DNA of 64,000 nucleotides from Cryoendolithus antarcticus. Lineage: Eukaryota > Ascomycota > Dothideomycetes > Cladosporiales > Cladosporiaceae. A program made the position numbers and the translations under genes. The stretch lies in contig NAJO01000029.1 of the NCBI GenBank assembly GCA_002077065.1, positions 496,001-560,000 of the forward strand, given 5' to 3'. This document shows, in pieces, positions 50,966-62,576 of this stretch; the first letter of the stretch is position 1, and the number at the start of each line of letters is the position of its first letter. The notes under the pieces are model-generated. The model worked only from the letters and a program-made list of their open reading frames with translations, did no database searches and had not been told where the DNA came from.

Positions 50966-53900
50966 CTACGCACCAGCCCCCATGTCCCCCTGATCCAAGC
51001 TCTGCGCCAAACACATAGCATAGTACCTTCCCTTCAGCCTTTGCAACTCATCGTGCTTGCCTTGCTCCACGATCCGCCCGTCCTCAACCACAAAGATCAC
51101 ATCAGCATTCTTGATCGTGCTCAGCCGATGTGCCACTGCGATTGTCGTCCGGCCGAGTGCAGCCTCGTCAAGAGCCTGCTGCACGATCCTCTCGCTTTGC
51201 GTGTCGAGCGCCGATGTCGCTTCGTCGAGGAGAAGCAGGCGTGGCTGTCGGATGAGCGCTCTTGCGACGGCGATACGTTGCCGTTGTCCACCAGAGAATT
51301 GCAGGCCTTTGGCACCGCAAGGGGTGTTCAAGCCCTCGGGAAGAGAGGAGATGAACTCGAGAGCGTTGGCTTGTCGACACGCCTCGCTCACTTCCTCTTC
51401 TGTCGGCTCGTGCTCCAGACCGATGGCGATGTTGTCCCGTACTGAGCCAAGATAGAGTGGCGGCTCCTGCTGCACGAGCGACATGTAGCGTCTGTAAGCG
51501 AAAGGCGACATTGCGGCGATGTCTTCGCCCTTCAGAGTGATACGACCAGATGTAGGGTCGTAGAAGCGCTCTGCGAGCGCTATGATGGTGCTTTTGCCGC
51601 AGCCTGACGGGCCGACAATGGCTGCATAGGTGCCAGGCTCAATGTTCATAGTCACACCACGCAGCACTCGAGCAGTGTCTCTTTGCTTGTAGCGGAATTC
51701 AACATTCTCGACACCGATAGCACCATCACCAGAGGGCTTGTGCGAGCGGTTCTCGTCTGTCTCGCGGATCGTGGCTTTAATTGTCCGAAGCCAGAGTACA
51801 TAGTTTGCAGCGATCTTGCCCTTGGTGATTGATGTCGTGTATGCGAAGAACTGTCCTGCGCCTTGTCCGCTGAAGATGATGGCGATGAAACATACGAAGA
51901 AAGACTGTATGGTGAGCTGGCCACCCACGATCAGCTGAGAGCCGTACCAGAAGCCTAGGCCCATCACGAGAAATTCAATAGATTGGGAGAGGGCGTAAGG
52001 GAAGAGCATAACAGCCAGACCTGGCAGCACTTTCTTGATGATGCCGTCGAGAGCGCCGTTATATTCTTCGAGTACGGACGATTCGAGCGTCAGAAAACTC
52101 ACGGTCTTGATGCTTGTCACTGCCTCTGTTGCGAGGCCAGCACTACCAGAGAAGCCAGCTCCCGTCGAGTTCTCCAGCTTCTGGTCCAGTCGGATGCGAA
52201 TGTAGCCAGCCACAACTAGCGGTGTTAGCCCTCCGAACACCAGGGTCAAGCCTAACCTCCAGCTGAAGACGATCCCGAGGATACTGCTGCCGATGATGTT
52301 GATCAGAACGTTCAAGATTAGACCGAGATTGCCAGACATGAGTTCCTGTAGCGAAGTTGGTACCGATGAGAGCTTCGAAGTGAGCGAGCCTGATGAGTTG
52401 GCAGGCAAGTCGAAGAACTCCTGGTCATTGTAAACCATGCGCTCGATCATCTCGCGACGTATGCGTCTAGTGATGACCTGGCCAATCGAGTTGCATGCCC
52501 AGCCTATGCCAAAGTACCCGAACAGGTTGGCAAGTGCAAGTACGAAGAACATCAGTGCCCAGAAGGCGGCTTGATCCGTCGCTGCTTGTCCCTTGAGATT
52601 GAAGACGCCGACGAGACGCGAGAAGACGATTGCTTGTGCAGGGTAGGTGCCGCCCCCGATGATGCCTCCCACGGCCGTCACAGCGTACCAAACGTAAAGG
52701 TCGGGATGCTCCTTGAGCAGTATCCAGATGCATCTGATTAGAGTGTAGTTCAGCGTCTCGGCGGCCAGATGTGCCACTGCTTGGCGCTCCAGATCGGTTT
52801 GTGCTGCCTTTGTCACGGTGCGCTGCAGGGTGAGAGGTCTCCCCATTGTAGCTTCAGCTTCTGCTTCAACCTCGGCTTGCGCCTCGGCCTTTTCTTCCGT
52901 TCCTTCCGCTGCTTCTTCTGCCTTAGCACCAAGATCCTGCGCCCGGACCATGGCAGCGTAGAGGCCATCTCGGGCGAGCAGCTCGCGGTGTGTGCCTTGT
53001 TCGACCACTTGGCCAGCTTTCATGACAGCGATGCTGTCGGCGGCCATCACTGTGGCGAGCTTATGGGCGATGATGAGGGTAGTCTTGTTCGCTGACACTC
53101 GATTCAATGCGTCCTGCACTACCCTCTCAGCGCGGGGATCGAGCGCACTGGTCGCCTCGTCAAGCAGTAGAACCTTCGGATCCGACACGATACTGCGGGC
53201 AATGGCAATGCGTTGCCGTTGACCTCCCGACAGCATACTGGCTCGCTCGCCTACCTGTGTATTGTAGCCTTCAGGTAACGCCGAAACGAAGTCGTGAGCA
53301 TTGCTTGCCTTGCAAGCTTCCTCAATGAGATCCCTCTGCTTGTCCTCCGGTAGATCCCGTTGCTCGCCTACAAGCCCCTTCGCGACATTCTGGTAGATTG
53401 TGCCCTGGAAGAGTATGGGTTCTTGCTGCACCAGGCGAAAGTTGCTACGCAGCCATTTGGTGTTGTAGCTTTCGAGTGGCTGACCGTCCAGAATGATCTG
53501 TCCCGATGCAGGCATGTACCATCGCTCGAGCAGACCGACTAAAGTTGACTTGCCGCATCCGCTAGGTCCCACGAGTGCGGTGGTCTTGCCGGCAGGGAGC
53601 GATAAGTTCAAGCCATGCAAGACTTGAGCGGTAGGTCTCGTGGGATACGCGAAGCGAAGATCGCGGATCTGGATATCGCCAGCACAAGTAGAAGGCTGTG
53701 CACCTTTAGGCGACAGAGGATCGAGCAGAGACTCTTTGTCAATGACCGAGAAGAGTTCGGCGGCAGCAGATGATGCATTGGTGATGGCCTAAGGGAACGA
53801 ATTAGCGAATAGCTCATGATTGTGCACGATCACCACGATAGGGTGCACGATCACCACGATAGGATGCACGTACTTGCATCGACGGGAAGACGAGTAGGGT

Positions 53901-55172
53901 CGATGTCGCTCCAAGCGCAACGCTGAGAACCACGGTGAAAACTGTGCCGACATTGCTGATCTCGCCTCTCGCCAACATCCGTTGACCATACCAGAAAGCG
54001 AACGCAGTCGCGGACATGACGAAAAATGTCTGCGTGGAGAATAGTATACCAAAAATGAGCGACTTCTTCTTGCCGTCCTTGTAGGCTGCTAGTAGGTACT
54101 CATCGTAGGTCTTGACAATCTTGTCTTGCGCTCCGAAAGCATGAATGGTGCGTATTGAACTGAGCGCATCCTGGGCAAGTACGGCAGCTCGTGAGTAAGT
54201 ACGCGTGATTCGCGATTCAACGGGTGCGTCGAATGCAAGACATCCTCCAATCGTCCCGATGATCAATGGAACGATGGACATGGTGATGAGCGCGACTGTG
54301 TGATGCATGCGGGTCAGTTGTATGCCACGTTCTGACAGTATCATGAAAACTTACGTTTCCATTGCACTGAAATTGCCACAATGTATGCCGAGAAGAAAAG
54401 CGCAATGCCATTGACGAGTGTGACTGTCTTCTCGGAGATGCCGACCGTGACCCGGTCTCCATCTGGTACGCTGTTTGTCAGGGTACGCTTGACGTAGTCT
54501 AAAGATGACACTCACTTGTGGTAACCTGGGTCGCAGGCGATCCACCTCCGGCCTTATCGAAATACCACACTTCTTGTCTCAACAGGCTCTCGAGGAATTT
54601 GGCTCGGACTTTGCGAGTGACCCGCGTTGCAGCGATACACGCGCAGAGGGTCGATATGTACCCAATGACGAACCTTGCAATGAAGAGGTAGACGAAGTAC
54701 AGGACCAAGTGGTTTACGTTGCTTTTGAACGCTGCTTTCTCGGCTACAGTCGCTTGACGGCCAGCGAAAGTGGCGAAGTTGCCTGTCGATTGGCCGAACA
54801 CCAAAGTCATTAGTGGCAGGGCAGCGCCGGTAGCAAGCGCGCCAGTATATGCGATGGCATAGAGCAAGATGTCGAGCCGATCTGCGAACGTGTAGATACG
54901 CTATTCAGAGTCAGCAGGCGATTGTTCATCTCGTTGCGATCACCGTTCGATCGACTCACGAAATAGTCCTTCAGTGAGCCCGCCTTCTCCTTCTCGTCTT
55001 TGACATCCTTCTTCGTCTTGCCGTCATCAGCGTTACCAGACTTCACGTCGTCCAGCGATTCGCTGGTTTCGACTTTCTCCGGTATGTTGATGGCCGTCTT
55101 CTCAGACTCAGGCACCATGGTCGATGGCGACTCCTCGCTCGGAACGCGCGATGACTTCGTTTCGTCCATCAT
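50966..55172 (-). CDS. P-glycoprotein-type ABC multidrug transporter (ABCB, full length)
   Basis: Five exons (54960-55172, 54516-54900, 54355-54462, 53874-54295, 50966-53788) encode 1316 residues. Introns are 59, 53, 59 and 85 bp. The layout is TMD1-NBD1-TMD2-NBD2 after an acidic/Lys-rich cytosolic leader of about 65 residues. Joins restore SLKDYF-RIYTFADRLDIL, VTTNGDRVTVGISEK, VQWKLALITMSIVPL and FPSMQ-AITNASSAAAELF. NBD1 has ALVGPSGCGKSTLV, MLSGGQRQRIAIARSI and VLLLDEATSALD; NBD2 has AIVGPSGCGKSTII, FSGGQRQRIAVARAL and LLLLDEATSALD. Both nucleotide sites look complete. Proteins of this class export hydrophobic drugs, fungicides or metabolites from the plasma membrane, or a-factor-like lipopeptides. 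The substrate cannot be told from sequence. Intron 4 contains a tandem repeat. Confidence 0.94.
53822..53870. repeat. 21-bp tandem repeat inside an ABC transporter intron
   Basis: The unit GTGCACGATCACCACGATAG plus one G occurs at 53822-53842 and 53843-53863, followed by a partial third unit (ATGCACG, with one change). It fills most of intron 4 (53789-53873), making that intron 85 bp instead of 53-59. If the intron were kept in the mRNA the frame would read a 7-residue repeat (YRGDRAP) and then stop. Confidence 0.85.
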
Positions 55173-56068
55173 ATGAAGAAGTGAGATATTAATGTCAAGT
55201 CATTGCAAAGATAATAGAGAACAAGGAGAGACTGCAATGTAACACAAACGCCCATATCTCTATGTACACCTTCACCGAACGACGTTCGCGCATCGCAAGG
55301 CCGGGTGAGAAGTCGCCCGACGATCAACTCTCACCCGGACTTGGCATTCACGTTGTCTGCATTGGGGAACTGAACGCGAGCTAGCGGATGAGGCGCGCTG
55401 GAAGTGTACCCTACCGAGGAAGACACCGCAAGGTTGCATTCACAATGGGTCAAATCGAGCTTGGGACGACGTTGCAGCACCTATCGCTTGATGCAATCTG
55501 TGAGCACTATAAGATGATCGATCTCGCGAACATGGGTATGTACCGACTGCGTGGGAAAGCACATTCGGCGCTGGTTCCGTCTGCGATTCCCGAAACCCCG
55601 ACTCTGGCATAGACGTTTGCGAGGTTGGAAAACAGCTTAAGACATGGCGTTTGCGAATCAGATGCAAGCACGCGAGTGACAAAAGAAGCGGACCGCTCAG
55701 AGATTCACTACAGATGCAAATGCTTATATATGCCATGCCGTGATAGTGTATCAGTGCGTATGCTGTCAGCGAGAGTGGCATGTCTCCTTCAAGCACTCTA
55801 AGATAGCACTGACTACGATTCGTAGATGTAGTGCAGCATATACTACCGGTATCAATCGCGTCGACTTCTGGAGCGGTCCGCTTTTTGGTCATTCGCCTGG
55901 CAAGGTATCTGCACTATTTACCTGTTTTCCATTACATTGAGCTACAGCGTGATGTCCTATGAACGAGATCTGGACACGCTAGACGCGGTGTCACGTCTCG
56001 CAGCCATCTCCGAGTTACAATAGCAGTGCCCGCGACCGAGATGACAAGATGTCGTATTGCCGCCTACT
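55173..56068. other. Intergenic region upstream of the ABC transporter
   Basis: The 896 bp contain the promoter and 5' leader of the ABC transporter and the 3' flank of the tyrosinase gene. An ATG frame at 55388-55612 (plus) has no domain. A regulator site was not identified. Confidence 0.4.
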
Positions 56069-57309
56069 CTAGTCATACCTGTAGCAGAATGACCCGGCGA
56101 ATGTGTCCATCAAATCATGGAACGTCTGGTCCGGAGCCACAAACCCGAATGGAATCTTGTCAGTTAACGACATATCTGGGCTCGGCGGGCTATTTGCCAT
56201 AGTCGACGTTCCTCTGATGATGAATTGGCGATCCCAGATGTCCATGTATTGCCACACTAGCCATATCTTGTCAAGCATGGCGTGGTGCAGGAAGAATATG
56301 GGGTCATTGGGAGACGAGTGCATGTCCTCGAGATCTGAAGGACCGCCACCGAGCCAGTGCCCGCCACCATGGACGCCAAAGCGGTTGGCGTCGGAACCGT
56401 AACCTTGCATGAGGCTCTGGAAGCCTTCGACATAGATCTCGCCAAGCAGAAGTTCAGTGACGTTGGTGTAGGTGTTGTACTGTGTGCTGAAGAAGCTGTT
56501 CAGATCGCGGACGAGGCAACGAGGGTTATCTTCGTAGTCGCTTTTCACGTTGTTGTTGTAGGGGCTGTCGATAGGACCAAGGTGCAGCTTGGTCTTGCTG
56601 AAGGGACCGGTGTGCACACAGCCACCACCCGTGCCGGGTGGAAAGTTGACGTTCTGCAGGCCGAGGTAGGTGTGATCGCGGTTGGGAATGTAAACACCGT
56701 TCGAGCCCATGGAATACTCGTCACCGTTGAAGATCTCGCTCTGGTCGATTGCCTCAGCGTCTTCGGCCCAATTCCAGTATGGCATGTGTCCTGTGTAGCC
56801 ACAGTGTTTCTTCAGATCCTGCTCGAAAGAGTGGACGTAGAAGCGGTGCCATGCAAGGAAGTCGGCAGTCATGTGTATTGTCATGGTGTAGTTGATGTGT
56901 GCTATCGCTGGGTCAGTGACTTGCACTTCGTCCGTCTCTCATCGGAAGAACACTCACTCGCAACATACTCATCGTACCGGCTGTGCACTCCAGGATATTG
57001 CGCACTCTGCTCGTGCGTCATGACCTGCGGCGGCAACCGTTGCAAGCACTCCACGGCATCTGTGAAAGACTTGCGATGCTCCAGCGTCATGTTCCTGAAC
57101 TCCTTCCGCACGGTCGCCGTCTCGAAATTACATTTGTTCCCACGAAAGTCGATGTTGTCGTGCATCCGCTCAAGAGCAAGCTTCTGCAACTTCTCCCATG
57201 CTGCGCCAGATGCAATGTCTTGGCTAGAAAAGTTTGAAAGTGGAGGTGATTGTGCGATCGCAAAGCCGGCAATCGCTGCAACGCTGGCCAAAACTGAGAA
57301 GAAAAGCAT
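56069..57309 (-). CDS. Secreted tyrosinase (common central domain)
   Basis: Two exons (intron 56902-56957, 56 bp) encode 394 residues. The ATG at 57309 starts a signal peptide (MLFFSVLASVAAIAGFAIAQ, cleavage probably after the last Ala-Gln). The CuA site is HSRYDEYVATHINYTMTIHM then TADFLAWHRFYVHSFE: His 127 and His 136 with one of His 109 or 119. The CuB region has FGVHGGGHWLGGG and SSPNDPIFFLHHAMLDKIW. The splice restores DEYVATHINYT. Tyrosinases oxidise monophenols to o-quinones, in fungi for melanin or for modifying phenolic compounds. There is no C-terminal shielding domain, so this is the short, secreted type. Two NxT/S sites fit secretion. It starts 56 kb into the window with no melanin-cluster partner nearby. 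Confidence 0.93.
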
Positions 57310-58414
57310 GATAATGAACGTGATGCCCGTGGGCAGTTGCAAAGAGTGAAATAGTATTAGTATTGCTGGAGTAATGAGCGACAGTGGAGCAGGTGGATGG
57401 GGAAGAGTAGCAGGCAACGTGAAGACAAAGGTGTTTGATGTCTCGTAAACTTGCCTTGCGCTAACAGGTAGCCCTATGACCTCGTGTTGATGGCCGCGTC
57501 GCATGTCACCATTGGCGCGCAACAGTGGCATTGGCTCGGCGAGCTATACTTCGCGTCGCCTATGCGCTCGGCGAACGTGGGCATGCTGGGCAGACGACGA
57601 AAGGAGAAGAGATGACTGGGCGCGGACGAGTCGCGGTTTCAGGAACAGCGCGCTAAAGTGATCCACATGCATGGAAGTACAAGCTTCGCCATTCCCTTGG
57701 CCATCATTTTGATCGAGCCATCGAGCGCGCGGTAGACCCGGTCGCCGACGACAGTAGAGGCTGCTTTATCATACGGGCGGGATGACAAGAGTGCCTACGC
57801 AGCTTTCTTGGAAGGCATAAGATGCGTAACGCACTCTGCAGCGCGTGGAAGAGTACTTGCCGAGTACGGATGACATCCGCACGTTAAATGAGCTGTGGAT
57901 CCGGACAGGGTCGCCCCTTCCTGCCGCTGTCAGGTCGCTTTTTCCCCTGTCGATCATCGACAATTGGTGGGACAGACATCACCATATAGGTATGATTCGC
58001 AAAATGGTTGGCCTTGGAATGCCGCGCTTCCCTAAAGTCGCACCTGCAACAGTGCATCAGTCGGTTTGCGTCCTGATGATACTAATGACCTGTTGCGGTC
58101 TCTGCACTAAGCCCTGGTCTCTCAGAGACCTGACAATACAGTGTTGTACTTTCGTGGAGTCGTTGATAGAAGCACTGTCAACGTTTCAAGTTTCTGGAGA
58201 TGCTGAGGGATTTTCCTATCGTCACGGGTACCACAATTGAGCGCGTTCCGTAGAGTCGCTCTGGTAAGCGTCGAGCAAGATGCATACAGCGGAATGGAGG
58301 TCATGGTCTCATACTGTATTGCTCTAGTCTGTTCATCATTGTACGGTAGTCTCAGCAGTGATCGCCTTGCAGCTCACCCCCACGGTAGTCTACGCAACAC
58401 CACCATTCTAGAGC
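57310..58414. other. Intergenic region upstream of the tyrosinase
   Basis: The 1.1 kb should contain the tyrosinase promoter on its left and the 3' flank of the dsRNA-binding-like gene on its right. A 131-codon frame at 57845-58240 begins at GTG and has no recognised domain, so I do not call it. Confidence 0.4.
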
Positions 58415-59701
58415 TCACCCGACAGCTAGCGCCCTCCTCCGCTCCTCCAGGATCTGATTGAGCAGGATGAGCACCAGCTTACAGCACTCCTTCTTCGCGT
58501 TCTTCTGTCCATTGCAGCTCCCTGTCTCGCCGACAGAGCCGCCCAGACGCGGCTCCTTCAGTGCATCTTGAGGGAGGAAGGTGGCGGCCGCCACGTACCA
58601 AGCAGCCGTTGCTGCGTCATCGGGTGGTAGCACCGGCTTCATCTGATAGCTTGGTGGCGTGACGCCCAGTTGTAGGCTGCGCGTGGCGACCAGCTGAGCT
58701 GGTGTCTGCGCGGTGAGTTGGTTGGCGGCATCTGTGAGCGAAATGTTGGGGCCGTCTTCGGTTTTGCGGTGCTTCGCGGGAGCGCTCACACGCAGACCAG
58801 CGTTCTCGCGCAGCCAAAGTACCGCTTCCTTGGCGGTGCTGCGCTTCGCAGCGGCCTTGAGGGTGAATACGGCTGTCTCGGAGCCGAAGGTACGACCAGG
58901 CGCGGCGTCTGTTGTCATCGTGCAGGCGTGGAGGTATGTGGTCAAGGCCAGGCCGGCCTTCTGATTCGCAACATTGTTGGCGATATGATCCTTGTAACGA
59001 GCGGGCGGGAACCTGTTCTTCTGGCAGTACTCTGTGAGCAACCCGATCCAGTTCTCTTCGTCTATCGACGAAGGATCTTCACTCTTTCGCTTCGTGCGCG
59101 CAGGCAACTCAACATTGCTCAAGACCTCCAACCCACGCTGGCTGATGATTTCTTTCGCTTGCTTCTTAGACGGAAACGGGCGCTGATCCTCGCAAACGTG
59201 CTCTCCGAATTCTAGCTTGACCCCGAAGCAGCCCTGAGCGGGCTCGGTGAACGAGAACATCGGCCGCAGGCCATGGAGTTGGCAAAGAGCGTTGAACTCC
59301 GCTGCTGCCACGCCGTACGTCTCGATCACGGGCAGAGGCACAATTGCTGGTGGTGAGAAGTGAAGCGAGCGAGGGGCGTGGTCTTTATTGCCGGCTCTGT
59401 AGCGTAGAGCATTTTCCGAAGGCGGATGCAGGGCATCATATCCCTCGAGAGACATCGTCTGATCCGCGGCTGGGTCCATCGTAGCCGGTGTATGATTTGT
59501 GATGTTGCGAAGTGCTAGATCCATGTTTGGGTCCAGGTCAACACTTATGTGTGATCCCCGCGGTCTATTGTGAAAGTCTTCACTAGCTCGTGAGTGCGCT
59601 TGTGAACGCACATTCGAGGTGTGAGCAGTGAAGTCTCGCACATCCGCTGCTGGTATCAGTGTGCCAGAATGAGGAATGAGGAGTGACTGCAACAAATCCA
59701 T
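58415..59701 (-). CDS. Putative dsRNA-binding-like protein
   Basis: A single exon encodes 428 residues, starting at the ATG at 59701. Residues 1-115 look disordered. Two segments resemble double-stranded-RNA-binding folds (alpha-beta-beta-beta-alpha). The first is about 133-195 (EFNALCQLHGLRPMFSFTEP; GCFGVKLEFGEHVC; FPSKKQAKEIISQRGLEVL). The second is about 216-303 (ENWIGLLTEYCQKN; GSETAVFTLKAAAKRSTAKE and AVLWLREN), with the basic KK/AK-A pattern at the start of the last helix. A conserved C-terminal helix (ECCKLVLILLNQILEERRRA) follows. No RNase III or other catalytic domain is present. It may act in RNA silencing or RNA metabolism (inference). A similar layout occurs in many fungi without an assigned role. 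Confidence 0.68.
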   Translation of the reverse strand: MDLLQSLLIPHSGTLIPAADVRDFTAHTSNVRSQAHSRASEDFHNRPRGSHISVDLDPNMDLALRNITNHTPATMDPAADQTMSLEGYDALHPPSENALRYRAGNKDHAPRSLHFSPPAIVPLPVIETYGVAAAEFNALCQLHGLRPMFSFTEPAQGCFGVKLEFGEHVCEDQRPFPSKKQAKEIISQRGLEVLSNVELPARTKRKSEDPSSIDEENWIGLLTEYCQKNRFPPARYKDHIANNVANQKAGLALTTYLHACTMTTDAAPGRTFGSETAVFTLKAAAKRSTAKEAVLWLRENAGLRVSAPAKHRKTEDGPNISLTDAANQLTAQTPAQLVATRSLQLGVTPPSYQMKPVLPPDDAATAAWYVAAATFLPQDALKEPRLGGSVGETGSCNGQKNAKKECCKLVLILLNQILEERRRALAVG

Positions 59702-60141
59702 GTCGGCGCGTAAGATAACATTTGAGCGCGTTGCTATGCAGGGTTCCGGTTCCGAAGTGCTTGCATCACTAGCGTGCCAGAGATGTCCTCAGCCTGCTTC
59801 TCGGCGAATACGGTGTCTTCGATCTTGTTACAAGCCAATCTCACAATGATGGCAGGGGCGGAAAACGTCCTCACTCCCATGAAGTGAAGCCACGTTGAGT
59901 GTGTTGAGTGATGGCTTGTTGCAGAGTCTATCAAGATCGAGACACAAGCACACGCTCACGCCAGATGGCAATGCAACGCAGCGCTTAACACTATTGACAC
60001 GGCCAACTGTATTCCATCACCAGATCGCTACAAACACCACATCCTGCGTCCTCGCGCCATATAAGGCATATCATGCTGGCGATGCGCAATAATAGGACTC
60101 GTCGTTCGACACGCAGTCAGGCGAAGCTTGCTCATGAATAG
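59702..60141. other. Intergenic spacer ahead of the LPxELR array
   Basis: The 440 bp contain the promoter of the dsRNA-binding-like gene and possibly the 5' end of the first LPxELR copy. No further gene was recognised. Confidence 0.35.
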
Positions 60142-60996
60142 TTGAATGCCACCAGCGTCGCTAGGCGCGCGGCAGCGACGTCTCACAGCACTGGAACGCA
60201 GCATGAGGCGAGTATCGATGCAGCTGTCAATACAGCATCTGACAACGCGAGCGCTACAGTGCTGACGCAACGGCCATCCTCCAAACACGAAGGTACGCGG
60301 GTGATTACAACCCCGGAGGACTTGTTCCGGTTTCTTGATCTGCCTCCCGAACTGCGCGCCCGTATTCTTTGCCTAGCCGTGGCGAGCAGACATGAACATG
60401 GCAGGGATCTGGACACCATCGCCGGTCCTGCTGTCGCCGCCGCCAGCAAGCAACTCTATATTGAAACGATGCCTGTCATCCTGGCGAAGACCATCTGGAA
60501 AATCACAGTGCGCAGCAACATGAAACTGCACTGTGATCCGCCTCTCGAGCGCCCTCCGTCCGTTTACGCATATGTTCCAGGTAGGCATCGGCCGGCTAAA
60601 GCGAAGGGCGTGGATTTGAGCGCAGGCAAAATACTCCTCAGTCGCAGTAGCATCGCGTACCTCAGACGGCTGGGCAGAATGGTCGATTGATTTCGTATGT
60701 TGAACTTCTGTGTGTACTCGGTCAGCTACGGTGGCTCTGCCATGGATTGGTTGATCTGCGAGGTCAGCGTTCAGATCGAACACAGCCGAGTCCTGATCAC
60801 CGCGGTGATGCCAGATATGCAGCGTGAATCTCGGTATCCGCAGCTTCGGCCCGTCATTGATGCTGTCGTTATGCGATTGAGATCTGTAATCGAGACTGCA
60901 AAGGCAAAGCCAGGCTTTGGAGGTCTCCACTGTGGGAATATGACAGGACTTGCGAGCGCCTTTGACGTAGCAGCTTGGATGCTCAAAGCCGGTTAG
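60142..60996 (+). pseudogene. LPxELR (F-box/2EXR-like) family copy A, one in-frame TGA
   Basis: One frame stays open from 60142 to the stop at 60996 except for a TGA at 60688-60690. It carries the N-terminal hallmark DLFRFLDLPPELRARILCLA, then AASKQLYIETMPVILAKTIW, and the C-terminal hallmark AKAKPGFGGLHCGNMTGLAS, also found in copies B and C. In copy B the position of the TGA is a Cys: TVDCIRKIRFYVY against MVD-stop-FRMLNFCVY. So a single point change appears to have broken an otherwise full-length gene. No in-frame ATG precedes the domain; an ATG at 60146 lies in another frame. The family is typical of fungi and often binds Skp1 as F-box proteins do, but no function is known for this member. 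Confidence 0.72.
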
Positions 60997-61338
60997 TAGA
61001 TCCGTTCGTGTCTTCATCGCGATGCAGGCTTGCATGCACTATCTGGCCGAGCAAAAGAATCGCCTGTGCTGGCCGAGTTGAGTCCTAAATGCACGATCTG
61101 TTGTGTTGTAGATACTACTTGGCAGGAGCGACCGCTATCAATATCGCGTACCTGCACGACCCTCAGCTGCGCACGCCAAGAAGGTGTTCGTTTGCAGCCC
61201 GCTCCAACACTCAATACTTCAAACGACACTCACATGTTTCCATCCGACTTCGATGTGGCAGTTGCGCACGCTGCAGCCACGGCCACGACGCCATCACACG
61301 CACACTTCGCGACTCTGCACCGCTAAGCGAATTTCAAC
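60997..61338. other. Spacer between LPxELR copies A and B
   Basis: The 342 bp contain no recognised gene. They likely hold the promoter of copy B. Confidence 0.35.
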
Positions 61339-62255
61339 ATGGTGGCCGTCAACCCAATCACCCGCCGATCAACGCGTGGCAAAGTCAAGCTCTCCAATGA
61401 CATAGCGGATGTTGTAAGTGCTGCTCAACTCGCGGTTCTCGAGGAGCATGCTGCCGAAGCACAGAATGGTCCGCCTGCTCACTCATCCTTCCGTGTAGAC
61501 CTCACGCGCCGACAGAGGTTCAGTATTGGGAGATCGGACAGTCGATGTTCAGTTCAATAAGGAGGATACTCTACCTGCCACGGATGCCCTGTGGGTTTCT
61601 CGGACTTCCTGCCGAATTTCGCACGCGTATCATCAGCCTCGTGTTGATACGCCTGCGCAAGTCGGACCTGACACGGGTCGAATTGCCAGACATTGCTGCA
61701 GTCAGCAAGCAAATCTACGCTGAGACCCTGCCGATCTTCTTTGCTGAGACCGACTGGGAATTGTCGATACGAAGCAACATCAAGGTCTCCCGCACCTCCG
61801 TTGTCAAGATAATGCGCTGGGGATTTGCCCGCAAGTCAGCGCCGATCTCATTCCACGGTCAGATGTTTCGCGGCACTGAGCGGACTCTTCGCGGCAAGAC
61901 CGCAGGGAAAGTACTAATTTTCCACCGGACGGGAGACTGGCTCCATAGTCTCGGTCCCACTGTGGACTGCATCCGTAAAATCAGGTTTTATGTCTATCCG
62001 GGCGACGACACAGAGTACAAAGGAGTCACCGACGCTTTCTGTAAAGTGTCCGTCCGCAAGCATGCTGGCAAAGACCTGGCCTCAGTAGAGATGTTGGCGG
62101 CTCGGTTGGAGAAGCTAGTCACCGAGCCCGACTTGAAAGATGTGATAGAACAGCTGCAAGATATGGTCAATGTGGCGGAAGCGAGACCCGAGTTCAGAGG
62201 CTTCAGTTTCGAGAACGTCGAGAGCTTCGCAAGCGTCTTCAACCACTCAGCTTGA
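61339..62255 (+). CDS. LPxELR (F-box/2EXR-like) family copy B
   Basis: The ATG at 61339 (MVAVNPITRRSTRGKVKLSN) begins a first exon resembling the start of copy D (STKGKVTLPDD). The main part is in another frame (61545-62255): CGFLGLPAEFRTRIISLVLI, DIAAVSKQIYAETLPIFFAE, the middle TVDCIRKIRFYVYPGDDTEY and the C-terminus EARPEFRGFSFENVESFASV. An intron or a frameshift must lie between about 61414 (GTAAGT) and 61590; I could not fix it. The main frame has no stop, so this is the best-preserved copy. The strand-helix pattern after the LPAEFR motif matches the small dothideomycete family that carries F-box-like motifs without leucine-rich repeats. Confidence 0.65.
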
Positions 62256-62576
62256 GATGCGGTCCCAAATGGGTCCATGGCAGAATATCCGAAGCGAGGG
62301 CTGGATGCGAGGAACTCTACGTTCGGAGAAGCTGCAATCGCACAGCGAGGCTGGGCGGATCATGGTTCAAGTCGATTCGCGCATATCACCACACGAGGGA
62401 ATGAGGTATCTTGAACCACAGATCGTAGACGAAGACAGCCAGTTCCGTCTAGCACTTTCGTGCACACTGACTCTTGATAGAGCTCACTCTCCTTCTATCA
62501 CTGAGCGAGTAGAGAGCCGCGAAGAGTCGCACTCCCCATCTTTCTCGCAGCAAACACATGGGACGTGTCCATAGGG
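62256..62576. other. Spacer between LPxELR copies B and C
   Basis: The 321 bp have no recognised domain. Copy C lacks its LPxELR head, and I could not find a decayed version of it here. Confidence 0.35.

Noticed and set aside
57845..58240. 131-codon plus-strand frame
   Set aside because: It begins at GTG, has no ATG start and no recognised domain. It lies where the tyrosinase promoter should be.
60688..60690. Selenocysteine or programmed readthrough at the TGA of LPxELR copy A
   Set aside because: The codon replaces a Cys, which is suggestive, but most fungi lack selenocysteine machinery and the bases after the stop (TTTCGT) are not the known CTA-type readthrough context.
60373..61035. Minus-strand open frame of 220 codons
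   Set aside because: It lies opposite the LPxELR copy A, whose motifs match copies B and D. The minus frame has no recognised domain.
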